Assembly: GCA_002842145.1 (NCBI GenBank)
Contig: PHCF01000014.1
Coordinates: 38,046-99,928, forward strand
Length of the DNA stretch: 61,883 nt
Source: Betaproteobacteria bacterium HGW-Betaproteobacteria-6
Lineage (GTDB): Bacteria > Pseudomonadota > Gammaproteobacteria > Burkholderiales > Rhodocyclaceae
Direction of reading: 5' to 3'
Notes under the pieces: generated by a model
Told to the model about the DNA's origin: nothing
Databases searched by the model: none
The model's input: the letters and a program-made list of their open reading frames with translations, nothing else
Made by a program: the position numbers and the translations under genes
Shown here: in pieces, positions 53,180 to 61,678 of the stretch
How positions within the stretch are numbered: position 1 is the first letter of the stretch
Layout: every line of letters begins with the position of its first letter

Positions 53180-55243
53180 TTGTTTCTCAATAGTAAAATA
53201 CAGAATGTATTGGGAATTTCCTATGCGGCTATCACCATCGCTCTGGCCATTGCATGGTATCCCGCACTCGGCGCCCAGGATGACGATCTCAACCTGGAAG
53301 ACCTGACAAAGACCGAAGTTTCTTCCGTGTCGCGGCGCACCCAGAGCCTGAGCAATGTGCCCGCCGCCGCCTTTGTCATTACTGCCGAGGACATCCGCCG
53401 TTCAGGCGCACTGGCCCTGCCTGACGTGCTGCGCATGGTACCGGGCATTCAGGTGGCGCAGATCGACAGCGGGCGCTATGCCGTGTCGGCGCGCGGTTTC
53501 AACGGTCGTTTTGCCAACAAATTACAGGTTCTCATCGACGGCCGAAGCGTCTATCACCCATTTTTCTCGGGGACCCTCTGGGAATATGACCCGATCCCAC
53601 TCGAGGATATCGAACGCATCGAAGTCATCCGGGGCGCCGGCGCCGCGATGTGGGGCGTCAATGCGGTCAACGGGGTGATAAACATCATCAGTCGGCATTC
53701 CCGCACGCAGAATGGCGGCATGGTTGCCGCCACGATAGGCAGCAATGGACAGCGTCAGTTGTACACCCGCGCCGGCGGCAGCATTGATGCTGACACGACA
53801 TGGAAACTGTCTGCCCAAGGGCGTCATGCGCAACCGTCGAAACAGCTCGCCAACGACAACTACAGCGAAGACGACCTGAACAATGGCGTGGTCGATTTTC
53901 GCCTCGATCGCGCACTTTCCGGCGGCAGCAACTTCAGCATCTGGGCCAATGCAGGAAAGTCCTCACTGGGCGATTTGTACCCGCTGACCCCCAATCCGCT
54001 CAATCCGCCCACACTTATCCCGTTCGCGATTACCCAGAAGGTTGCCACCCAAACGCTGGGCGGCCGCTATCGCTGGTTAACTGGAACGGGTATCGAATCG
54101 TCGGTACAAGCCTCGGTTGGCAGTTCCAGCATTGAGCTGAAGGGCGCCTTCGAGGTCAGTAACACACTGTTCGATATTGACTATCAGGGTCGCTACACCT
54201 TTACCGAACACGATCTTTTGTGGGGAGCAAGCCACCGGACTGTTTCCGACGAAGTCTGGTCCAGATACGTGATCGAGATTGGCACGGCAGAATTCACACA
54301 ACGAACAACCGGCTTTTTCATTCATGACAACTGGACGTTGATCCAGGACACCCTGCAATTTGGCCTGGGCGCTCGCTGGGATCAGACCAATCTGGGTGGC
54401 GACACTTTCTCGCCAAACGCCACGTTGATGTGGACGCCAACGCGCAGCGACACCATTTGGGCCAAATACTCGAAAGCGCCGCGCATGCCGGCGCGTGCCG
54501 AATTCGAAGTCACCATGCTGACCGGGTACCAACCGCCCACACTTTCCACCCCGCCGGTGGTATTTCGAGCCAAACCAGGTAACGCACCTTTACGCCAGGA
54601 AACAATGGAAGGCATCGAACTAGGATATCGCAGCCAGTTAAGCCAGCAGCTTGGCGTCGATGTTTCTGTCTACCGGTATCGCTACACGGATGTCGTATCA
54701 AGCACTCAGGGCACCATGCTGTATCCAGTGGTTATTTCGGGTGTTCCGCTGGCCTTTCAAAATCTTGATCGCTGCAATTGCGGCGATGGCTGGCTGAGTG
54801 GAGCCGAACTGAGCGCCGACTGGCTGCTTGCACCAACCTGGCGGATGCAGCTGTCGTATGCCTTCACGCATGTCGACATGGACGATTCGTCCAACCCGAT
54901 TGCCCAGGCTCGCGGCCTGAATGAAGAGCGCAGTACGGCTCGCCATTACGGTTCGCTGCGCTCGCAGTGGAATGCTTCGCCGAGCCAACAGTTCGATGCC
55001 TGGATACGGGGTTCGTCCAGCGTTGACCGTACGCTTTCACCGTACACCACGACGATCCGCGTGCCGGGTTACGTGACGCTGGATTTGCGCTACGCATTCA
55101 AACTGAACAAGGATATCGAGTTGGCGCTGACCGGCCGCAATCTGGTCGGTCCCCGGCGCGTTGAGTATGTAACTGACTACGTGCCGGCGACACCCGTCAT
55201 CATCGAACCATCTGTATTGCTGTCGGGGCGCTGGAAGTTCTGA
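53180..55243 (+). CDS. TonB-dependent outer-membrane receptor of unknown substrate
   Basis: 687 residues. Signal peptide (hydrophobic stretch about 11-30, cleavage near ALGA-QDD), plug domain (SLSNVPAAAFVITAEDIRRSGALALPDVLRMVPGI; VLIDGRSVYHPFFSG) and barrel ending in SGRWKF. Start is a TTG at 53180 or the in-frame TTG at 53210; no ATG is available before the signal peptide. Followed with only 2 bp by a YfiR gene and then a hybrid kinase, a triplet also seen in other proteobacteria. Ligand not deducible; no riboswitch or iron box seen. Confidence 0.88.
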   Translation: MFLNSKIQNVLGISYAAITIALAIAWYPALGAQDDDLNLEDLTKTEVSSVSRRTQSLSNVPAAAFVITAEDIRRSGALALPDVLRMVPGIQVAQIDSGRYAVSARGFNGRFANKLQVLIDGRSVYHPFFSGTLWEYDPIPLEDIERIEVIRGAGAAMWGVNAVNGVINIISRHSRTQNGGMVAATIGSNGQRQLYTRAGGSIDADTTWKLSAQGRHAQPSKQLANDNYSEDDLNNGVVDFRLDRALSGGSNFSIWANAGKSSLGDLYPLTPNPLNPPTLIPFAITQKVATQTLGGRYRWLTGTGIESSVQASVGSSSIELKGAFEVSNTLFDIDYQGRYTFTEHDLLWGASHRTVSDEVWSRYVIEIGTAEFTQRTTGFFIHDNWTLIQDTLQFGLGARWDQTNLGGDTFSPNATLMWTPTRSDTIWAKYSKAPRMPARAEFEVTMLTGYQPPTLSTPPVVFRAKPGNAPLRQETMEGIELGYRSQLSQQLGVDVSVYRYRYTDVVSSTQGTMLYPVVISGVPLAFQNLDRCNCGDGWLSGAELSADWLLAPTWRMQLSYAFTHVDMDDSSNPIAQARGLNEERSTARHYGSLRSQWNASPSQQFDAWIRGSSSVDRTLSPYTTTIRVPGYVTLDLRYAFKLNKDIELALTGRNLVGPRRVEYVTDYVPATPVIIEPSVLLSGRWKF

Positions 55244-55245
55244 TC

Positions 55246-55791
55246 ATGCCGACCGGCCGTACTTACCGCACTTTTCCGCTGCGCTGGCTGATTTCGGTCC
55301 TGTTCGTCAACATTTCGCCGGTGTTTGCCCAGCCGGATTCCGAGCCGCAGCTGGAAGCCGCTTATCTCGTCAATTTTCTGAAATACGTCGAATGGCCGGC
55401 CAGCCAGCGGGGTTCGTCCACAATCTGCCTGTTTGGCCGGGATACGCTGGGTCCGTTCCTGAGTGGTCACGAAGGACGAGTCATCGGCGGCCGGGAGCTG
55501 CGCATTCGCCGGGTGAACAGTCCGGATGACATGACCAGTTGCCAACTCGTGGATATCCCCGACGTCGAGGAAGCTCGTATCGGCGCAGTTTTGCGCTGGA
55601 CGTCGGGCATGCCCATCCTGACCACCAGCAATGCCGACGGCTTTGCCCAATCCGGCGGCGGCATCGAATTGCTGCGAAATGGCGGGCGTGTGCAGTTCAT
55701 CGTCAATGCAGACACACTGTCACGCCATCGGCTGACCCCGAGTTCGCAAATGATGCGTCTGGCGAACCGGGTGATCGGAGGAGAGCGATGA
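55246..55791 (+). CDS. YfiR-family periplasmic regulator (DUF4154)
   Basis: 181 residues with a signal peptide (cleavage near VFA-QPD). Family blocks: EAAYLVNFLKYVEWP, ICLFGRDTLG, and GGGIELLRNGGRVQFIVNADTL. In Pseudomonas YfiR represses the diguanylate cyclase YfiN from the periplasm. Here the neighbour downstream (ATGA overlap) is a hybrid histidine kinase and not a GGDEF protein, so it may control kinase activity. Two cysteines (CLFG and SCQLVD) could form the redox-sensitive pair. Confidence 0.9.
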   Translation: MPTGRTYRTFPLRWLISVLFVNISPVFAQPDSEPQLEAAYLVNFLKYVEWPASQRGSSTICLFGRDTLGPFLSGHEGRVIGGRELRIRRVNSPDDMTSCQLVDIPDVEEARIGAVLRWTSGMPILTTSNADGFAQSGGGIELLRNGGRVQFIVNADTLSRHRLTPSSQMMRLANRVIGGER

Positions 55792-57755
55792 GCCCCCGCC
55801 AGACCATCCGCAAAAAAATTGCGCTGGCCATCGCGGCCTCCCTCGGCGTTGGCCTGCTGCTCTCCTTCCTGACCTTTGCCGTGCGCGAGATCGATCAGCG
55901 ACGCCAGGCCAAGACCACCGAGCTGTTCGCCATGGCCGATGTCGTCGCTTTCAATGCCTCGGCCGTGATCGAGTTCCGCGACGCTTTGGGTGCCAAACGC
56001 CTGCTCAGCTCGTTTGCCGAACATCGGGACGTGCTGGCGGTTCGCCTGATTGGCATCACCTCGGATTTTCATTATCGCTACGATGCCGTGGACCGCGAGC
56101 AACCGGCGCAGGTAGCGCTCGGCGACAGACCGCATCGTGAGCGCGCCGTCTACGCCGACTGGTCGTCAGTAACGGTCGCCGTGCCCATCCGTTCAGACGA
56201 TGAGGTTGTCGGCACGGTGGCCATTTCGGCCAACCTCGATGCCGTGTGGCGGGCAATTGCCTGGAATTTGACGCTGTCGCTGCTGGCCCTGACCATTTCC
56301 TTCGTCATCGCCTTCGCCATCGCGCGCCAGATGCTGGCTTCAATGCTTGCCGCCCTCGGTTCGCTGACCGACACGGCACGCTATGTGGCCGAATCGAAGG
56401 ATTACTCCCGGCACGCCAAAATTTATTCGGATGACGAAATCGGTCAGCTGGGCAAGGCTTTCAACAGCATGCTCCGCGAAGTGGCCGAACGTGACGGCCA
56501 ACTGGCCGACCAGCGTAACCACCTTGAAGACACCGTGCAGGAACGGACTCAAGCCCTGTCGCTGGCCAAGGAAGCAACCGAGGCAGCAAGCCGGGCGAAG
56601 AGCACATTTCTGTCCAACATGAGCCACGAACTGCGCACGCCGATGAACGCCATCATCGGCATGACCTACATGCTCAAGCGCAACAATGAGGATCCAGCCC
56701 AGATCGACAAGCTGAGCAAGATCGACAATGCGGCCAACCACCTGTTGCAGCTGCTCAACGACATTCTCGACCTGTCGAAAATCGATGCCGACCGGATGAC
56801 GCTGGAAGAGACCGGCTTCACGGTCGACGCGCTGACGGCCGATCTGGCCGGCCTGCTCGCCCCCCGCGCCGAATCCGCCCACCTGCGGTTCGTGCTGGAC
56901 ATTGACGCACGCCTTGGCAGTCTGCAGCTTATGGGCGACCCGCTGCGCCTGCAGCAGATACTGATCAACCTGGTCGGCAATGCCATCAAATTCACCGAGC
57001 GCGGCGAAGTTCGCGTCGTCGCCCGCATAGCCGAAGATTACGGCGACTCCCTGCTGCTCGAGCTATCGGTCTGGGATACCGGCATCGGAATTGCGCCGGA
57101 TGCGCTCGAACGCATCTTCAACCCCTTTGAGCAGGCCGACGGATCAACGACACGCAAATTCGGCGGCACCGGGCTCGGCCTGCCCATCTGCCAGCGCCTC
57201 GTCAGCCTGATGGGCGGCGAGATCAAGGTGGTCAGCACACCCGGCTCCGGCAGCGCGTTCAGCTTTGCCGTGCGCCTGCGCCGGGCCGTCGAGGCGCAGG
57301 CCGCGCCAGCCGATACCGGGACAACCGGGATCGCAGCAGAGCGGGTCTTGCGGGCAGGATTCCCGGATTGCCGCGTTCTTGTTGCCGAAGATGACTGGGT
57401 CAATCAGGAAGTCGCCCTGGAACTGCTCCGCGAAACCCTCGGCTTTTCCGTCGATATTGCCCCGAACGGTGCGCACGCGCTCGACATGGCAATCAAGCAA
57501 CGCTACGATCTGATCCTCATGGACATGCAGATGCCGGAACTCGACGGCCTGGGCGCCACCCAGGCCATCCGCGAAATTCCCGGCTACGCCGATACGCCGA
57601 TCATCGCCATGACCGCCAATGCCTTTACCGAAGACCGCACCCTATGCCTGGACGCCGGAATGAACGACTTCATCGCCAAGCCGGTCGATCCGGACAAGTT
57701 GTTCGTGGTCATGCTCAAATGGCTGCAGACGCGCCAGCTAGAAAGCATCTGCTGA
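55788..57755 (+). CDS. Hybrid sensor histidine kinase with receiver domain
   Basis: 655 residues: membrane helix (about 12-33), periplasmic sensor of CHASE8/YfiN type by length and look (about 34-160), second membrane helix (about 162-185), HAMP (about 186-240), coiled coil, HisKA with phosphorylated H280 (MSHELRTPMNAIIGM), HATPase (NLVGNAIKFT; DTGIGI; GGTGLGLPI) and receiver with D579 (LILMDMQMPE). No output domain and no adjacent response regulator, so the next partner is elsewhere. Expected to be the target of the YfiR protein just upstream. Confidence 0.92.
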   Translation: MSPRQTIRKKIALAIAASLGVGLLLSFLTFAVREIDQRRQAKTTELFAMADVVAFNASAVIEFRDALGAKRLLSSFAEHRDVLAVRLIGITSDFHYRYDAVDREQPAQVALGDRPHRERAVYADWSSVTVAVPIRSDDEVVGTVAISANLDAVWRAIAWNLTLSLLALTISFVIAFAIARQMLASMLAALGSLTDTARYVAESKDYSRHAKIYSDDEIGQLGKAFNSMLREVAERDGQLADQRNHLEDTVQERTQALSLAKEATEAASRAKSTFLSNMSHELRTPMNAIIGMTYMLKRNNEDPAQIDKLSKIDNAANHLLQLLNDILDLSKIDADRMTLEETGFTVDALTADLAGLLAPRAESAHLRFVLDIDARLGSLQLMGDPLRLQQILINLVGNAIKFTERGEVRVVARIAEDYGDSLLLELSVWDTGIGIAPDALERIFNPFEQADGSTTRKFGGTGLGLPICQRLVSLMGGEIKVVSTPGSGSAFSFAVRLRRAVEAQAAPADTGTTGIAAERVLRAGFPDCRVLVAEDDWVNQEVALELLRETLGFSVDIAPNGAHALDMAIKQRYDLILMDMQMPELDGLGATQAIREIPGYADTPIIAMTANAFTEDRTLCLDAGMNDFIAKPVDPDKLFVVMLKWLQTRQLESIC

Positions 57756-57768
57756 ACCACTGACCACC

Positions 57769-57987
57769 ATGCGCCACTACCCGCTCTCCTTCATCGTCCT
57801 GACCGCACTCGGCAGCCTGTGCGCCATTGCCGGCATCGTCAGCCTGGCCGGTTTCGGCGCCACCCTTCACCCGTTGCTGGAGGACCCGATGGCCGGACTG
57901 GCCTGCATCGTCTCGGCCATCGCTCTGATCGGGTCAGGCGCTTTCCCGCTGGTCATCGAAAAACTCAAGGAAAACGAAGGCGCCTGA
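57769..57987 (+). CDS. Small two-helix membrane protein, unknown
   Basis: 72 residues with two hydrophobic helices (about 7-30 and 42-62) and a charged C-terminal tail (EKLKENEGA). No family recognised. It begins 13 bp after the kinase and may be part of its operon. Codon use looks like that of its neighbours. Confidence 0.65.
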   Translation: MRHYPLSFIVLTALGSLCAIAGIVSLAGFGATLHPLLEDPMAGLACIVSAIALIGSGAFPLVIEKLKENEGA

Positions 57988-57991
57988 GCGC

Positions 57992-58032
57992 TTTTTGATT
58001 TTGGCCGAAATTTCCGGTTGACCGTAGCAATG
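57992..58032 (+). repeat. Dispersed motif copy, intergenic, best full-length example
   Basis: Reads TTTTTGATTTTGGCCGAAA then TTTCCGGTTGACCGTAGCAA. It lies between convergent genes (small membrane protein and YeeE-like transporter), with the core followed at once by the end of the transporter gene. Confidence 0.8.
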
Positions 58033-58049
58033 CCCCTGAACGCCACCGC

Positions 58050-59153
58050 TCAGGTTTCGCGCATCAGCCGCCAGTACTGGAATTTGAGCATGGCCCCGGC
58101 ACCGGCCACGATTGCCAGGAAAGTCACGATGGAACCGAGTGCCAGGGTCGAAAAACCGCTGATCCCCTGACCGACCGTGCAGCCCATGGCAACGACGCCA
58201 CCGAAGCCCATCAGGGCGGCGCCGAGCAGGTGGCTGGCGGTATCCTCCGGGCCGGCAAACCCCTCCCAGCGAAAATTCCCGGTGGCTACCGCCCAGGCGC
58301 AGGAGCCGGCAATCACACCGAGCACGCTGGCAATACCAAAAGTCAGCTTGCGACTGGCATCCGACCACAGCATGAGCAGTTCCAGCGAATAAGCCTGCGG
58401 CGCCACGAAGGTCAAGGCCTCCATGCGCCCGCTGCTGGTCGCCAGGAAAGCTTCCTCCAGGGTATCCGGATGCTCGGCCAGGTAGCCAATATTGCCGCTG
58501 ACGTACCAGGCCGCGACGACGGCCAGTCCGGTGCCAAGGCCACCGAGCAGGTTGTCGAAGGTCCGGAATTCACGGTTAACCAGGCAGAAGGCCGTCAGGC
58601 CACCGCCGATGACCAGCACCGCCAACTGAAAGGCCGTCTTCGTCTCCAGCCCGGCGGCCGTCAGCAAAGCCGGAATATCCTGCCCGCCGGGGAAATCGAT
58701 CGCCGCTTTTTCGAGCACATTGACACGGAAAGCGGCAAAGAGGCCACGCATGGTCATGTAGGCAACCAGCCCGAGGACGACAAAGACGACCAGCGCTTTG
58801 AGATTGCCGCCACCGATGCGGATCAGCGTTTTCGAGCCACAACCCGAGGCGAGCACCATGCCGATGCCGAACAGAAAGCCGCCGACAATGTAGGACAGCC
58901 AGGTGAAATTCGGCGTCCGGTAGATCGATTTATCGAGATCGATCAGCCCCGCCGCATGCAGCGCGGCCGAGCCGAGTATGGCGACGCCGATGGCCAGCAG
59001 CCACATGCGCATGCGGCTCCAGTCGCCCATGGTGAGGATGTCGGAAACCGCCCCCATCGTGCAGAAGCGCGTCTTCTGGGCGATCGCCCCAAACCAAAAG
59101 GAAATGGCAAAAACCAGCCAGAGAACGGTCGTCGACTGGCTGGCAATGTCCAT
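58050..59153 (-). CDS. YeeE/YedE (TsuA-like) sulfur-compound transporter
   Basis: 367 residues, about nine membrane helices, with the paired cysteine motifs of the family: RFCTMGAVSD, LASGCGSKTLIRIG and AMGCTVGQGISGFS. Related proteins import thiosulfate through cysteine relays. I choose the ATG at 59153, just after the queC stop; the open frame continues upstream into queC but has no family similarity. No TusA-like partner gene is next to it. Confidence 0.88.
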   Translation of the reverse strand: MDIASQSTTVLWLVFAISFWFGAIAQKTRFCTMGAVSDILTMGDWSRMRMWLLAIGVAILGSAALHAAGLIDLDKSIYRTPNFTWLSYIVGGFLFGIGMVLASGCGSKTLIRIGGGNLKALVVFVVLGLVAYMTMRGLFAAFRVNVLEKAAIDFPGGQDIPALLTAAGLETKTAFQLAVLVIGGGLTAFCLVNREFRTFDNLLGGLGTGLAVVAAWYVSGNIGYLAEHPDTLEEAFLATSSGRMEALTFVAPQAYSLELLMLWSDASRKLTFGIASVLGVIAGSCAWAVATGNFRWEGFAGPEDTASHLLGAALMGFGGVVAMGCTVGQGISGFSTLALGSIVTFLAIVAGAGAMLKFQYWRLMRET

Positions 59154-59155
59154 GA

Positions 59156-59833
59156 TCAGGTACGGTAAGACGTCGGGTCGGTCAGGCCGGCGGCGGCAAA
59201 ACCTTCGGCCCGCAGGCGGCAGGAATCGCAGACACCGCAAGCCCGGCCCTGTTCGTCGGCCTGATAACAGGAAACCGTCAGGCCGTAATCGACGCCGAGC
59301 GCCGCACCAGTCCGGATGATGTCGGCCTTGGAGAGATCGATGAGCGGTGCGTGGATACTGAGCTTGACGCCCTCGACGCCGGACCGGGTGGCCAGGTTGG
59401 CCATTTTTTCGAAAGCGGCAAGGTATTCCGGCCGGCAATCCGGGTAGCCGGAATAATCGACGGCGTTGATCCCGACAAAGATGTCGCGGCTGCCCAGCAC
59501 TTCGGCCCAGGCCAGAGCCAGCGACAGCATGATGGTGTTGCGCGCCGGCACGTAGGTAACGGGAATGCCCGGCTGAACGCCATCGACCGGCACATTGATG
59601 TTGGTATCGGTCAGGGCCGAACCACCGAATTGGGCCAGCCCGAGGTTGAGCACGCGATGCTCGACAGCGCCGAGCGCCTTGACGACCCGTTCGGCCGCCT
59701 GCAACTCGGCACAGTGGCGCTGGCCGTAATTGAAGGACAGGCAATAACAGTCAAAACCCTGGCTACGGGCTATGGCAAGGCAAGTGGCGGAATCGAGTCC
59801 ACCGGAAAGGAGAACGACGGCTGGCTTGATCAT
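59156..59833 (-). CDS. queC: 7-cyano-7-deazaguanine synthase
   Basis: 225 residues. Makes preQ0 from 7-carboxy-7-deazaguanine, ATP and ammonia for queuosine tRNA modification. PP-loop [14 protein letters not shown] and the zinc-binding end with [10 protein letters not shown]. Part of the que group next to tol-pal, as in several proteobacteria. Confidence 0.96.
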   Translation of the reverse strand: MIKPAVVLLSGGLDSATCLAIARSQGFDCYCLSFNYGQRHCAELQAAERVVKALGAVEHRVLNLGLAQFGGSALTDTNINVPVDGVQPGIPVTYVPARNTIMLSLALAWAEVLGSRDIFVGINAVDYSGYPDCRPEYLAAFEKMANLATRSGVEGVKLSIHAPLIDLSKADIIRTGAALGVDYGLTVSCYQADEQGRACGVCDSCRLRAEGFAAAGLTDPTSYRT

Positions 59834-59922
59834 GGGTCGCGAATATACCTGAATTTCTGCCGGCTTTGACTCGCTGTCCGCTTGTTCCTCTGCCCCTGGC
59901 CTGGCCGGCGGACGTAGACGGA

Positions 59923-60291
59923 CTACTGGGTGTTTTCGTTGAGCAGGGCAAACTCCCGGTCGGCCAGCGCCTCGTCGCCTAGGTTGAGCTCAACGAGCCG
60001 ACGCAGATGGGTGACGCTGTCGAGATCGATGTCGCGGCAGTACAGGCCGTAGAAATTAGCCAGGTGATGGACGACAGTGGCGTCCATGCGAATCGTCGCA
60101 CCGGAATGGTCGAGACGGATTTTCAGGGTGCAGTTGGTGCCGACGGTAATGAAGACATTGGCGTTGGGATGGATCAGGGCGCCCTTGAGCGAGAGATCGA
60201 GCACTTCGACGACATATTCGCCGTCCGGCAGGTAAAGGCTGGCTTCAGTCTGGAAAGAAATGCGGGAAAACTTGCGGCGATTGTGTTCCAT
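59923..60291 (-). CDS. PilZ-domain protein
   Basis: 122 residues, a single PilZ domain with the RxxxR-type start (RRKFSR) and DLSLKG (DxSxxG), so it should bind cyclic-di-GMP. No other domain. It lies between queE and queC, with gaps of 14 and 89 bp. It may be the receptor for the GGDEF-EAL protein of the window, but that is only a guess. Confidence 0.9.
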   Translation of the reverse strand: MEHNRRKFSRISFQTEASLYLPDGEYVVEVLDLSLKGALIHPNANVFITVGTNCTLKIRLDHSGATIRMDATVVHHLANFYGLYCRDIDLDSVTHLRRLVELNLGDEALADREFALLNENTQ

Positions 60292-60305
60292 GACCGTCTC
60301 CTCCG

Positions 60306-60944
60306 TTATTTGCCTTTCATGTTACCCCAAAGCAGCTTGTGCAACTGCAGCTGGAAGCGCACGTTGAGCCCGTCTTCGAGTATCCAGTCGGCCAGCGACT
60401 GCGGCTCGATCAAGCCGCCGGCTGGCGACAGCAGCACCGGACACAGGCGATCGAGTTTCCGCTCGCGCAGGACATCGCGCGCCCACTCGTAGTCACCACG
60501 CGAGGCGATGACAATCTTGATTTCGTCGCGCCGGTTAAGCGCCTCGAGATTGGCCCACAGGTTCTTCGCCGACTCACCGGAATCTGGCGCCTTGAGGTCC
60601 ATTATGCGTGCCACGCGCGGATCGACACCGGCGACATCGAGTGCCCCGGAGGTCTCCAGCGAAACGTCGTAACCGGCATCGCACAGCGCGCTGAGCAACG
60701 GCAGGCAATCCTTCTGCGCAAGCGGCTCGCCGCCGGTGACACAGACCTGGCGCGCCGGGTACTTGCCGACCTCGGCGAGCACCGATTCGATGCTGGCCGG
60801 TTCGCCACCGGTGAAGCTGTAGGTCGTGTCGCACCAGGTGCAGCGCAGCGGACAGCCAGTCAGGCGGACGAAGACGGTCGGCAGGCCGGCGCGCGACGCC
60901 TCGCCCTGCAGGGAATAGAAAATTTCTGTGAGACGTAAAGCCAA
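60306..60944 (-). CDS. queE: 7-carboxy-7-deazaguanine synthase (radical SAM)
   Basis: 212 residues. Radical SAM enzyme that contracts 6-carboxytetrahydropterin. The iron-sulfur motif reads GCPLRCTWCDT (CxxxCxxC). GGEPLAQ is also typical. Start lies directly against the cpoB stop. Confidence 0.95.
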   Translation of the reverse strand: MALRLTEIFYSLQGEASRAGLPTVFVRLTGCPLRCTWCDTTYSFTGGEPASIESVLAEVGKYPARQVCVTGGEPLAQKDCLPLLSALCDAGYDVSLETSGALDVAGVDPRVARIMDLKAPDSGESAKNLWANLEALNRRDEIKIVIASRGDYEWARDVLRERKLDRLCPVLLSPAGGLIEPQSLADWILEDGLNVRFQLQLHKLLWGNMKGK

Positions 60945-61676
60945 TTACTTCTTCTTCAGGCGATCACGAGCCGTATCGGCTGCCGGGGTACCCGGGTACT
61001 TGGTGATGACGGTTTCGAGCGAACGCTTGACGCCTTTGGGATTGCCCATTTCCTGTTGGCAGGTGGCGATAGCCAGCCAGGCATCCGGCGCCTTGGCGCT
61101 ATCGGCATACTGGGTGGTCACGATGCTCTGGGCTTCGATGGCCTGTTTGCAATCGCGCTGAGCGTACCAGGCGTTACCGAGCCAGTATTGGGCATTGGGG
61201 GCCAGCGTAGCATCCGGATGGTTCCGGACGAAGGTTCCGAAACTGGCGGCGGCTTCCTTGTATTTGCCGGCCTTGAACTGGTTCAGGGCGGCTTCGTATT
61301 CACGGGCCGGATCAGCGGCAGCTTGCGGATTTTGCCCATTTTCCGGGTTGACCGTCGCATTCGCGCTACCCACGGTTTCAATCTTGCGCAGACGGCTGTC
61401 GAGGTCGAGGTAGAAGTCCTGCTGGCGCTTCTTGGCCGTCTCCAACTCGTAATTGAGCGTTTCGATCTGGCCGCGCAGGCGGGCAATCTCGTCAGTCTGG
61501 CGCTGGATCTGGCTGGCCAGATCCAGCTGAGCCTTGGCCTGCTGGTCGAATCGCGCCTCGGTCTTGATCCGCAGATCGGTAACCTGGCGACGCGCTTCTT
61601 CGTCGTCAAACACGCCGGCCTGGGCCTGGGCGGCACCCAGCGCGGCGATGAACAGGGCGATTCGAACCGGGCGCAT
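60945..61676 (-). CDS. cpoB: Tol-Pal system protein CpoB/YbgF
   Basis: 243 residues. Signal peptide (near AQA-GVF), coiled-coil trimerisation region (about 30-100), then C-terminal TPR domain (about 125-243; EYEAALNQFKAGKYKEAAASF, repeats). Coordinates peptidoglycan synthesis with outer-membrane constriction. Follows pal. The flexible linker between coiled coil and TPR contains a copy of the dispersed motif (SANATVNPENGQNP). Confidence 0.94.
   Translation of the reverse strand: MRPVRIALFIAALGAAQAQAGVFDDEEARRQVTDLRIKTEARFDQQAKAQLDLASQIQRQTDEIARLRGQIETLNYELETAKKRQQDFYLDLDSRLRKIETVGSANATVNPENGQNPQAAADPAREYEAALNQFKAGKYKEAAASFGTFVRNHPDATLAPNAQYWLGNAWYAQRDCKQAIEAQSIVTTQYADSAKAPDAWLAIATCQQEMGNPKGVKRSLETVITKYPGTPAADTARDRLKKK
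61327..61362 (+). repeat. Dispersed motif copy in the cpoB linker
   Basis: Plus strand: GGATTTTGCCCATTTT, then CCGGGTTGACCGTCGCATTC. One core mismatch (GTCGCA for GTAGCA). T-run and GATTTT block are both present. Confidence 0.7.
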
Positions 61677-61678
61677 GC

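Noticed and set aside
55018..55034. GCGTTGACCGTACGC in the TonB receptor gene as a further motif copy
   Set aside because: It matches only GTTGACCGTA; the T-run, the GATTTT block and the AGCA end are missing. I treat it as chance.
58050..59744. Extended N-terminus of the YeeE-like transporter reaching into queC
   Set aside because: The extra about 195 residues have no family similarity and lie in a second frame of queC. ATG 59153 gives the normal family length.
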